The notes under the pieces: model-generated
Told to the model about the DNA's origin: nothing
Seen by the model: the letters and a program-made list of their open reading frames with translations, nothing else
The model's database searches: none
Position numbers and translations under genes: made by a program
Origin: Bacillus sp. F19
GTDB taxonomy: Bacteria > Bacillota > Bacilli > Bacillales > Bacillaceae
DNA: 64,000 nucleotides
Assembly: GCA_023823795.1 (NCBI GenBank)
Contig: CP085710.1
Span: 708,001-772,000, forward strand
Direction: 5' to 3'
In this document: positions 21,784 to 29,435 of the stretch, one piece after another
Numbering within the stretch: position 1 is the first letter of the stretch
How the letters are laid out: each line of letters starts with the position of its first letter

Positions 21784-23241
21784 ATGAAGAAACTTTTGCT
21801 GATTATGCTTGCAGGTCTATTTGCATTTGCTGCAGGCTGCTCGGAAAAAACAGAAACGGCAGAGAAAAACGAGGATGGTTCTACTGTAATCCGCATAGTC
21901 ATGAAGGATGAAAATCCGTCGAATCCTGTTTCAGCTGCTTATTTTGAAGCGCTGGAAAAAGGATTAAAGAACGATGAGAATCTGAATGTGAAATTTGAGC
22001 TTGTAGAAATGCCACAGGGAAACTATGCAGAAAAACTGAATTTGCTTCTGCTGAGCGGTGATATTCCGGACATGATTTATTTCCAGGGGGGAGATCAGCA
22101 GATTGCAGATCAAGATTTGCTGGAAGATTTAACGCCTCATATCGAAAAATCGAAGTATTTGAAGGACAGTCTTGAGCCGTGGAACGAAAAGAGACTTGAA
22201 AATTATCCGTACTTATTGTGGGTGAAGCCTCTTTCTCAGAAGACGCCAGTGATCAGAGGCGATTGGTTTGAAAAAATGAAATCGTCCAAAGTGCTAGCTG
22301 CCGATCCTACGATTGATAACTACTATAATTTCTTTAAAGAATTAAAAACGAACCCTCCAGGCGGAGCAGGAAAACCTTCGTATGCTTTTACGGCTGCTGG
22401 AGATCTCGAGGAACTGAATGCCATTTTCAACATGTCGTTTGGCATTACCTCTTCATGGCTGAACAGCGGCGGGCAATTTGAGCATTACAAAGTATCGAAA
22501 CAGGAGAAGGAGAAGCTTGCATTCTATCAAAAGTTATACAAAGAAGGTCTCCTTGATCCAGGCTATATCACGAAAGAATGGGATACAAAAGAAAAAGCCT
22601 TTTATGATGGGGAGGCTGGCGTGATTGTCGGTACCGCGGGCAAAGTCATTGATATCTACAATGGGAAAATGATGCAGACTAATGGCGAAAATACCGGGGT
22701 GAAGGTATTGCCGCCTGCTAAAGGGGAAGGCCAGGGATTTGGCGCTGCAGATGTCACAAAAGAAGCAAGAGGAGTAGCGATATCCTCACAATCAGAAAAG
22801 AAGGAGCTTGCATTTAAAATTCTAGATTACCTGGCAAGCCCTAAAGGACAAATGATTGACCGCCTTGGTTTTGAAGGGGAGCACTATGTGGTAACTGACG
22901 GAAAAATAGATCTTACAAACACGTATTATGAACAATGGTTTGCGAGATTCTGGGAGCCATCTGAATTTAAACCCGAAATGCCGCTTGAAAAGCCGCTGCT
23001 TGGAGAAGCGGCTGAGGAATCTTTAAATATGGTCAATGAATTCTACAAGGAAGATAACCTCTTTATTTTGCCTGAGGAATATATCGCAAATTGGGATGCA
23101 ATGGAGAACCTATATAAAGAATATGCAACTGACATCATCACGGGAAAGCGTCCGCTTGAGGACTTTGATGCATTCGTAAAAGAATGGAATGCTGCAGGAG
23201 GAAAAGAGATTACAGAATATGCAAACAAGCAATTGAAATAG
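21784..23241 (+). CDS. ABC extracellular solute-binding lipoprotein
   Basis: A 485-aa substrate-binding protein. The signal peptide ends in the lipobox FAAGC (Cys about residue 19), so it is tethered to the outer face of the membrane. Size and layout match the LplA/YtcQ-like cluster of CUT1 binding proteins, which usually take oligosaccharides or glycosides rather than free sugars. The ATG at 21784 has AAGGAG seven bases upstream; the ATG at 21778 is too close to it. Ligand unknown. A hairpin follows, so this may end the first transcription unit. Confidence 0.9.
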   Translation: MKKLLLIMLAGLFAFAAGCSEKTETAEKNEDGSTVIRIVMKDENPSNPVSAAYFEALEKGLKNDENLNVKFELVEMPQGNYAEKLNLLLLSGDIPDMIYFQGGDQQIADQDLLEDLTPHIEKSKYLKDSLEPWNEKRLENYPYLLWVKPLSQKTPVIRGDWFEKMKSSKVLAADPTIDNYYNFFKELKTNPPGGAGKPSYAFTAAGDLEELNAIFNMSFGITSSWLNSGGQFEHYKVSKQEKEKLAFYQKLYKEGLLDPGYITKEWDTKEKAFYDGEAGVIVGTAGKVIDIYNGKMMQTNGENTGVKVLPPAKGEGQGFGAADVTKEARGVAISSQSEKKELAFKILDYLASPKGQMIDRLGFEGEHYVVTDGKIDLTNTYYEQWFARFWEPSEFKPEMPLEKPLLGEAAEESLNMVNEFYKEDNLFILPEEYIANWDAMENLYKEYATDIITGKRPLEDFDAFVKEWNAAGGKEITEYANKQLK

Positions 23242-23281
23242 AAAAAGAGAGAGATTCTGAATTCGGGATCTCTCTTTTAAA
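23242..23281 (+). terminator. Hairpin after the solute-binding gene
   Basis: AGAGAGAT ... ATCTCTCT with a TTTTAA tail. It probably attenuates or ends the upstream operon. Confidence 0.7.
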
Positions 23282-23308
23282 ATATAGGAGAATAAAGTTT
23301 GGCTCATC

Positions 23309-23430
23309 GATGGCGCGCGGAATCGCCCAACTCCTCGGCCAGAACAAATCCTCAGGAAAAGTCAAACTCGGACTTTTCTGCCGGATTCTTATCTGTCTGC
23401 CTGCGCTAAACGGGCGATTCCGTTTTTCCT
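23309..23430. repeat. Dispersed palindromic intergenic repeat, copy D (most complete)
   Basis: About 120 bp containing all blocks: gcggaatcgcccaactcctc, aaaagtcaaactcggactttt (itself an imperfect inverted repeat), cttatctgtctgcctgcgct and aaacgggcgattccgttttt; the outer gcggaatcgccc and gggcgattccg arms pair. It separates the importer genes from the first glycohydrolase gene. Confidence 0.75.
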
Positions 23431-23524
23431 ATAAAAAACATAGAATGATAGCCTATTCCCAGACGTAAGTTAGAAAGAACAGCAGGAATTACAGCGAAAC
23501 TGAAATGGGAGAGGGGAATGGCGG

Positions 23525-25627
23525 TTGATTCCTGGAGATTATCTTGAGCGTGTGTATGTAGGGTTTCTTGGAATGAATATTGGAATAAGGCTCGGAGCGC
23601 CGGTTGAGCCTTTGGAATGGACATTTGAGAGAATCGAAGATGTGTATGGTGATATAAAAGGATATCTTAAAGAATATAACACCTTTTCTGCCGATGATGA
23701 TGCGAACGGACCAGCTTTTTTTATCAGGGCTCTATATGACGATGCAGCTGACCGTGAGCTGACGGCCGAAGATGTCGGACGCGCATGGCTGAACTACACC
23801 CGCCAAGGGATCGGGATGTTCTGGTGGGGAGGAGAAGGGATCAGCACGGAGCATACGGCATATCTGAATTTGCAGAGAGGAATTCTGCCTCCTCAATCAG
23901 GATCTGCAGATCAAAATGGTTTAACGCTTGCGGAACAGATCGGCGGGCAAATTTTTGTCGATACTTGGGGGCTGCTTTTTCCGGGAGACAGCGAAAAAGC
24001 GGCTGATTATGCAGCCAAGGCGGCAAGTGTCTCGCACGACAAGAATGGTATATACGGTGCGAGATTTATTGCTGCATGTATTGCGGAGGCCTTTCATGCA
24101 GAGAGTATCCCGGAAATCATTTCAAATGCTTTAAAAACCATTCCGTCTGACAGCACCTACGCCAAAGTCGTTAACGAAGTAATTGATTTTCATTGGGAGC
24201 ATCCCGAAGACTTCAGAGCCTGCAGAATGTTTTTGGAGGAGAACTGGGGGTACGATAAATATCCGGGTGTCTGTCATATTATTCCTAATGCAGGTGTTTG
24301 CATTCTTGCGCTTTTATACGGAAATGGAAGCTTTGAAAGAACGATCGAAATCGCAGCCATGTGCGGCTGGGATACAGATTGCAATGCAGGCAAGATCGGG
24401 ACGATTGCAGGAGTATGGAATGGAATTGAAAAAATACCGAATCATTATAGGAAGCCGATCAATGATTTTATTGTACTATCAAGTGTCTCGGGATATTTGA
24501 ACATCATGGATATTCCTACATTTGCAAAAGAGCTTGCCCTGCTCGGCTATAGGGTGTCAAAGCAGCAGGCTCCAAGCGGTTTGCTGAAAAGCTTCAAAGA
24601 AGAGCACATCTATTTCGACTTTACCCTTTCAGGATCGACGCACGGCTTTCAAACAAATTTTCCTTTCAAGACATTCATCAGACACAGCAATGAAATCGGT
24701 TATGAAACAAATGGGGCCCTCGAAATATTCATTGACCGGATGATAGAAGGCGAAGCAAGCAAGGTATTCTATAAGCCTTTTCACAGAAGAAAAGACTTTA
24801 ATGATGAGAAGTATAAACCGTCGTTTGCCCCTAAAGCCTGCAGCGGCCAAAAGGTCAGCATGCAGATTTATTGTGACAAGTGGCAGGGTGAAGATTTTTT
24901 TGTCACTCCGTATGTGAGAAATACGTTTAATGAAGGGGACATCAAGCTTCAGCCTATCAGGCTGATCAATCAAGCGTGGAACGATATAGTGTTTATTATT
25001 CCAGAGACAGACGGCGCAATCATCGATGAGGTCGGAGTGATGATAGAAAGTCCATCTCCGCTTTTAAACCGGTCATTTGGGAAGCTATTTATAGATGAGT
25101 TTCAGATATCAGGAAAGGCGAATTATAAAATAGATTTCAGCAAACAGGCAATAGAGTTCCAATCTGTCACACCTTTTGCCCATCACAAGGGTGAAGCAAG
25201 CCTCGAACACAGAAAAATGAGGTGCAAGTCTGAAGATGAGTGCTCTTCTTTTACAGGGAATTATTATGCCAAAAACTATAAGTTCGCAGCCGCTGTTCAG
25301 CCGCTCAGCGGCGTTCAGCACATGATGATCCTCAGGGCGGAGGGAATCTTCCGGCATTACAAAGCCGGGTTTGACGGGCAGAATAAGGTTTCTTTGGTCT
25401 TAACCGATTTTGGCATGAAAAGACTGATAGAAGTGCCATATAAGTGGACCGCTGGGGTGGAGTACTGGTTTGAAGCAAGCTGTGAGGGAGACATGATTGA
25501 GTTTTTCATAAACGGCAAACGGATTTTCCAAGTGGAAGATGATCGCTTCAAGCGGGGAATGTTTGGATTTTCTGTCCTTGGAAAAGGCGAAGCTCTTCTG
25601 TCAGATATAGAAGTGAAGGAACTATAG
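23525..25627 (+). CDS. ADP-ribosylglycohydrolase-family enzyme with C-terminal beta-sandwich domains
   Basis: A 700-aa two-part protein. Residues about 1-340 form an all-helical ADP-ribosylglycohydrolase (ARH/DraG) fold with metal-ligand motifs FSADDDANGPAFF (about 56-68) and GWDTDCNAGKIG (about 282-293). Residues about 350-700 are beta-rich, the end resembling a LamG/DUF1080-like sandwich (WFEASCEGDMIEFFINGKR). There is no signal peptide, so it acts inside the cell on an imported substrate. The start is TTG at 23525 with GAGAGGGG eight bases upstream; the ATG at 23518 is out of frame. The family cleaves N- or O-ribosyl bonds; the actual substrate is unknown. Confidence 0.85.
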   Translation: MIPGDYLERVYVGFLGMNIGIRLGAPVEPLEWTFERIEDVYGDIKGYLKEYNTFSADDDANGPAFFIRALYDDAADRELTAEDVGRAWLNYTRQGIGMFWWGGEGISTEHTAYLNLQRGILPPQSGSADQNGLTLAEQIGGQIFVDTWGLLFPGDSEKAADYAAKAASVSHDKNGIYGARFIAACIAEAFHAESIPEIISNALKTIPSDSTYAKVVNEVIDFHWEHPEDFRACRMFLEENWGYDKYPGVCHIIPNAGVCILALLYGNGSFERTIEIAAMCGWDTDCNAGKIGTIAGVWNGIEKIPNHYRKPINDFIVLSSVSGYLNIMDIPTFAKELALLGYRVSKQQAPSGLLKSFKEEHIYFDFTLSGSTHGFQTNFPFKTFIRHSNEIGYETNGALEIFIDRMIEGEASKVFYKPFHRRKDFNDEKYKPSFAPKACSGQKVSMQIYCDKWQGEDFFVTPYVRNTFNEGDIKLQPIRLINQAWNDIVFIIPETDGAIIDEVGVMIESPSPLLNRSFGKLFIDEFQISGKANYKIDFSKQAIEFQSVTPFAHHKGEASLEHRKMRCKSEDECSSFTGNYYAKNYKFAAAVQPLSGVQHMMILRAEGIFRHYKAGFDGQNKVSLVLTDFGMKRLIEVPYKWTAGVEYWFEASCEGDMIEFFINGKRIFQVEDDRFKRGMFGFSVLGKGEALLSDIEVKEL

Positions 25628-25647
25628 GATCATCAGGGGGAAATCAC

Positions 25648-26691
25648 TTGAGGGAGAAGAAAGTAACCATTCGGGATGTGGCAAGGAAAGCGGATGTTTC
25701 AGTTGCCACCATTTCCAGATATCTGAATAAAAAAGGATATGTCAGCCATGCAACAGAAAAAAGAATTCAGTCTGTCATGGAGAATTTGAATTATAAACCA
25801 AATGAAATTGCAAGAGGTCTTGCCAGGCAAAAAACGAATACAATTGCCCTGTTTATTCCTGATCTCAGCAACCCTTTCTTTCCCAAGCTTGTTCAAGCAA
25901 TCGAAAAAGAAGCAGCCCGCAAAGGATACAAAATAATCCTGGTGCCTGCCGGTTTTAAGGAAATGACGGGTGTCTTTATGTGGGAAAGCTTTGAAAATAT
26001 GTATATTGACGGGTTTATTTTCGCTCCCTATCAGCTTAAGGAGAAATCAATTAAGCTTCTGAAGGAAAAGAAGATTCCATTTGTGATTGTTGACCGTGCA
26101 GCCAATGTAACATCCGCAAACTCAGTGGCAGTCGATCATTATACAGGTGCAAAGCTTGCAGTCTGCCACCTGTTGGATGTCGGCTGCAGAAAGATTATTC
26201 ACATAGGCGGACCGAAACAGCTCATTCCATCAAATGAGAGGCTGAGAGGTTATGCGGATAGTGTAAAGCAATTTTCCAGGGAGCACCCTGTGATTCATTA
26301 TGAAGGTGATTACAGTCTTGAAAGCGGGAGGCTGCTGACTAAGGTGGCGCTGAAGCAGCATCCTGATGCAGATGGATTTTTTCTCGGAAACGATTTAATG
26401 GCAATTGGCTGTTTGAAAATGCTGAAGACTCTTAGGAGAAAGATCCCTGAAGAGATTGCTATTGCCGGTTTTGACGGAATTGACCTCACGACCCTTGTAG
26501 AGCCCGAGATTACAACGATTGAGCAGCCTGTGTATGAAATTGGACTGGCTGCAGCAGGCAAGCTTATTCAATTAATTGAAGAGAAAACAGGAGGGAATGA
26601 GGCATTTCCGAAGCTTGCATTAAAACTTCTGGCAAGAGCCTCCACACTTGGTTTTAAGGGAAAGACCATCAGTAAAGGAGAGGGACAATGA
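25648..26691 (+). CDS. LacI/GalR-family transcriptional regulator
   Basis: A 347-aa repressor: N-terminal HTH VTIRDVARKADVSVATISRYLN (residues 5-26), hinge helix PNEIARGLARQ, then a periplasmic-binding-like effector domain starting TIALFIPDLSNPFF. The start is TTG at 25648 with CAGGGGG seven bases upstream. Its stop overlaps the next gene by four bases. It probably controls the island from the palindrome at 17332, sensing the substrate or a product of the pathway. Confidence 0.93.
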   Translation: MREKKVTIRDVARKADVSVATISRYLNKKGYVSHATEKRIQSVMENLNYKPNEIARGLARQKTNTIALFIPDLSNPFFPKLVQAIEKEAARKGYKIILVPAGFKEMTGVFMWESFENMYIDGFIFAPYQLKEKSIKLLKEKKIPFVIVDRAANVTSANSVAVDHYTGAKLAVCHLLDVGCRKIIHIGGPKQLIPSNERLRGYADSVKQFSREHPVIHYEGDYSLESGRLLTKVALKQHPDADGFFLGNDLMAIGCLKMLKTLRRKIPEEIAIAGFDGIDLTTLVEPEITTIEQPVYEIGLAAAGKLIQLIEEKTGGNEAFPKLALKLLARASTLGFKGKTISKGEGQ

Positions 26692-27824
26692 CGGAGCGGA
26701 TGCTTGAAAAAATAGAAGGTGTTCTTTATGGCGGTGCTATCGGTGATGCAATGGGTTCACCGACAGAGGGGCTGCTGCCTGAAGTAATCAGGGAGAAATT
26801 CGGTGTTGTAACATCATTTCGGGAGCCGGCAAGTGATGCGTGGAAGGAACCAGGCAACATGAGGCCTCTCGAAAAGGGAAACGGACACATAACGGATGAC
26901 ACATTAATGGTAGAGGCGCTGCTTAAGGTATATGAAAAAAAGCGAAGGCATTTAACAGCTTATGATATAGCAGAAGAACTAGTGGAGGAAATAGCTGAAA
27001 AGAAGGTCTACATTCCTGAGCTGCGGAAGGAAGCGCCTATTATTACAAGACTTTATTATCCAGAGCAGTATCTCTTTCTAAGGCACAGGCTTGCAAATGC
27101 AGATCCCCGAGAAGCGGGCATCGGCAATATGGTGAACTGCGGAGCTGCCATGTATATGAGTCCTGTCGGAATGATGAATGCAGGAGATCCTGAACGAGCC
27201 TATCACGAAGCAATTGATCTTGCCGGGGCTCATCAAACAAGCTACGGCAGGGAAGCAGCCGGTGTAATGGCAGCTGCTGTTGCTGAAGGCATGAGCGAAA
27301 ACGCGACAGTGCAAAGTATTCTAAAAGCGGCACGGACGCTCGCTAAAGACGGTACAAAGCTTGCCATTGAGGCAGCGCTGGGTGCAGCAGCTGTCCATTT
27401 GGATGTTCTCGAAGCAAGAGAGGATCTAAGACGGGCTATTGAACCTTTCGATACAGTGAAAACTTTTTCTGATCGTAAAAAGCAGGGAAAAGGAAATGCC
27501 AACACACCGAGCAGAATTCATTCCATTGAGGAATTGCCGATAGCCCTGGCTTTATTTTTGGTAGCAGGAGGAGACACGATGAAGACGATCATAGGCGGTG
27601 TGAATTACGGCCATGATTCAGATTCTATCGCAAGCATGGGCGGAGCGATCGCAGGATCATTAAATGGAAAATCCTCATTGCCTGAAGAGCTTATGAAGGA
27701 ACTTGATGCTGTTAATAAACGTTCGTTCAAAGAACTATCAAAGACAGCATATGAAACAGCCATGACTGTGATCAAGAATGACAAAGCTTATTTTGAAAAG
27801 AGGATAAACAGGATCGGCTTATAA
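26688..27824 (+). CDS. Second ADP-ribosylglycohydrolase-family enzyme
   Basis: A 378-aa single-domain ARH/DraG-fold protein. The N-terminal family motif is GVLYGGAIGDAMGSPTEG (about residues 8-25), metal-ligand residues lie in HITDDTLM (about 65-72) and in YGHDSDSIASMGGAIAGSL (about 306-324). It is clearly distinct from the 700-aa relative upstream, so the island has two glycohydrolases that may cleave successive bonds or different forms of the substrate. It overlaps the LacI-type gene by four bases (ATGA), meaning translational coupling. No signal peptide. Confidence 0.9.
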   Translation: MTERMLEKIEGVLYGGAIGDAMGSPTEGLLPEVIREKFGVVTSFREPASDAWKEPGNMRPLEKGNGHITDDTLMVEALLKVYEKKRRHLTAYDIAEELVEEIAEKKVYIPELRKEAPIITRLYYPEQYLFLRHRLANADPREAGIGNMVNCGAAMYMSPVGMMNAGDPERAYHEAIDLAGAHQTSYGREAAGVMAAAVAEGMSENATVQSILKAARTLAKDGTKLAIEAALGAAAVHLDVLEAREDLRRAIEPFDTVKTFSDRKKQGKGNANTPSRIHSIEELPIALALFLVAGGDTMKTIIGGVNYGHDSDSIASMGGAIAGSLNGKSSLPEELMKELDAVNKRSFKELSKTAYETAMTVIKNDKAYFEKRINRIGL

Positions 27825-27830
27825 TAAAAT

Positions 27831-27858
27831 AGCCGCAGCCAGATAGAATGCTGCGGCT
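27831..27858 (+). terminator. Probable terminator of the catabolic island
   Basis: A perfect stem AGCCGCAGC ... GCTGCGGCT just after the last stop codon; the downstream T-tract is weak (gaatcttt). Confidence 0.6.
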
Positions 27859-27978
27859 GAATCTTTCTCGGCAGTTCCAATTTTATGGGGGGTATCCACT
27901 AAATGGATGTAAATAAATGTGTAGTCTGTATGAAGAGGGGGTAAAGATTAGTACAAACCTAAAGAAAGAGGTACAGCG

Positions 27979-28434
27979 ATGAGAAAACCTACCATTTACT
28001 TTCTGTCATACTTTAACTCTTGCAGGAGCATAATTGCAGAAGCATGGGCAAAAAAACTGTTCTCAAGTAAATGGCAAATCGAAAGTGCTGGTCTTGTCAC
28101 ATCACGAGCCGACCATGCTTGCGTAAAGGCCATGAAAGAAGTAAATATGTTTATTGAAGACCTTGACTCGGATAAAATTAACCTGGAACTATTAAATAAA
28201 GCATCAGTAGTTGTTCAAATGTACGATTACAAACAGGAAAAAACACCGCCTGTTGAAGAAGGGAAGAATGTTTTTTCGTGGAATCTGCCCAATCTGTCCA
28301 TGTATTCATATGAAAGTGACGAGGAAGAATTTGCCCACTATCAGGAACTTTGTGATGACATTGCCATGAGAGTGAAAAACCTCTATGAGAAGGTTGAAGG
28401 TAAGACATTGAATCATACCGGTTTTGTGATGTAG
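27979..28434 (+). CDS. ArsC-like low-molecular-weight phosphatase-fold protein lacking catalytic cysteines
   Basis: A 151-aa protein that aligns along its length with thioredoxin-coupled arsenate reductase ArsC (IYFLxxxNSCRSxxAExWAK, IESAG, VKAMKEV). In ArsC the P-loop is CTGNSCRS; here it is SYFNSCRS, so the nucleophilic Cys10 is Ser10. The later redox cysteines (Cys82 and Cys89 of ArsC) are also missing: the segment reads VVVQMYDYKQEKTPP. It cannot work as ordinary ArsC or phosphatase; a binding or regulatory role is possible. A GAGGT site precedes the ATG. It stands alone. Confidence 0.8.
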   Translation: MRKPTIYFLSYFNSCRSIIAEAWAKKLFSSKWQIESAGLVTSRADHACVKAMKEVNMFIEDLDSDKINLELLNKASVVVQMYDYKQEKTPPVEEGKNVFSWNLPNLSMYSYESDEEEFAHYQELCDDIAMRVKNLYEKVEGKTLNHTGFVM

Positions 28435-28440
28435 TGCACG

Positions 28441-28466
28441 GAAAAAAAGCTTGGCAGCTGCCAAGC
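28441..28466 (-). terminator. Minus-strand terminator hairpin
   Basis: The perfect palindrome GCTTGGCAGCTGCCAAGC (28449-28466) has a run of seven A on its left, i.e. a U-run when read on the minus strand. It would end transcripts coming leftwards from the esterase gene through the 52-bp array. Confidence 0.7.
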
Positions 28467-28477
28467 ATACATAGTTT

Positions 28478-28720
28478 AAGCTAAGACTTGTTCAACCGCA
28501 GACACTTTATCCATCGCCGCTCCGGCATTGATGAAGCTTAGGCTCATCTCTGCTCTCCATCCCTGTAAGAATGGGTTTTACTCCAATCAGACCTATTGAA
28601 AGGATTAACTTTTCCAACCTTTCCACCACCATCTCACCAGACCTTATATACTCCCGAAAAGTCTACGATCAGCGTGTTTAATTTCAGCTGTAAGGCACGA
28701 GATAATGATTGTTCAATTAA
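28478..28720. other. Intergenic stretch left of the tandem array
   Basis: No intact gene. On the minus strand a 22-codon open tail (about 28478-28546, ending AAMDKVSAVEQVLA) looks like the end of a lost gene. Confidence 0.35.
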
Positions 28721-29400
28721 AACAGTGCGTATAACACCGTGAATCAAGCAAACTCCGGTTTTTGGGTACTCATACAGTGCGTATGACACTCGGAAACAGT
28801 CAAACTTCGGTTTTTGGATACTTATACAGTGCGTATGACACCGTGAATCAAGCAAACTTCGGTTTTTGGGAACTCTTACAGTGAGTATGATACCCTGAAA
28901 CAGTCAAACTTCGGTTTTTGGGAACTCATACAGTGCGTATGATACCCTGAAACAGTCAAACTCCGGCTTTTGGGAACTCATACAGTGCGTATGATACCCT
29001 GAAACAGTCAAACTCTGGATTTTGGGAACTCATACAGTGCGTATGACACCGTGAAACAGTCAAACTCCGGTTTTTGGGAACTCATACAGTGCGTATGACA
29101 CCGTGAAACAGTCAAACTCCGGTTTTTGGGTAATCATACAGTGCGTATGATTCCCTGAAATAGTCAAACTCCGGTTTTTGGGAACTCATACAGTGCGTAT
29201 GACACCGTGAAACAGTCAAACTCCGGCTTTTGGGAACTTATACAGTGCGTATGACACCGTGAATCAAGCAAACTTCGGTTTTTGGGAACTCATACAGTGA
29301 GTATGACACCTTGAATCAAGCAAACTTCGGTTTTTGTGTACTCATACAGTAAGTATGACACCCTGAAACAGTCAAACTCAGGTTTTTGGGTACTCATACA
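28719..29400. repeat. Array of 13 tandem 52-bp repeats
   Basis: The anchor ATACAGTGCG recurs at an exact 52-base step: units begin near 28719, 28771, 28823, 28875, 28927, 28979, 29031, 29083, 29135, 29187, 29239, 29291 and 29343, with a broken unit at 29395. Each unit has three parts: the dyad TCATACAGTGCGTATGA, a GACACCGTGAAACAGTCAAA-like middle, and CTCCGGTTTTTGGGAA. Units differ by a few substitutions but no indels. There are no unique spacers, so it is not CRISPR. 52 is not a multiple of three, and it lies between the convergent ArsC-like and esterase genes. Confidence 0.95.
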
Positions 29401-29435
29401 TGGCGTTAAAACATACATTTTTTAACGAAGTTCCA

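Noticed and set aside
28634-28855. Minus-strand open frame of 73 codons inside the repeats
   Set aside because: It is created by the repeat sequence; the 52-base period is not a multiple of three and there is no ribosome site.
28719-29400. CRISPR array
   Set aside because: The 52-bp units follow one another without unique spacers, the whole unit is conserved, and no cas genes are near.
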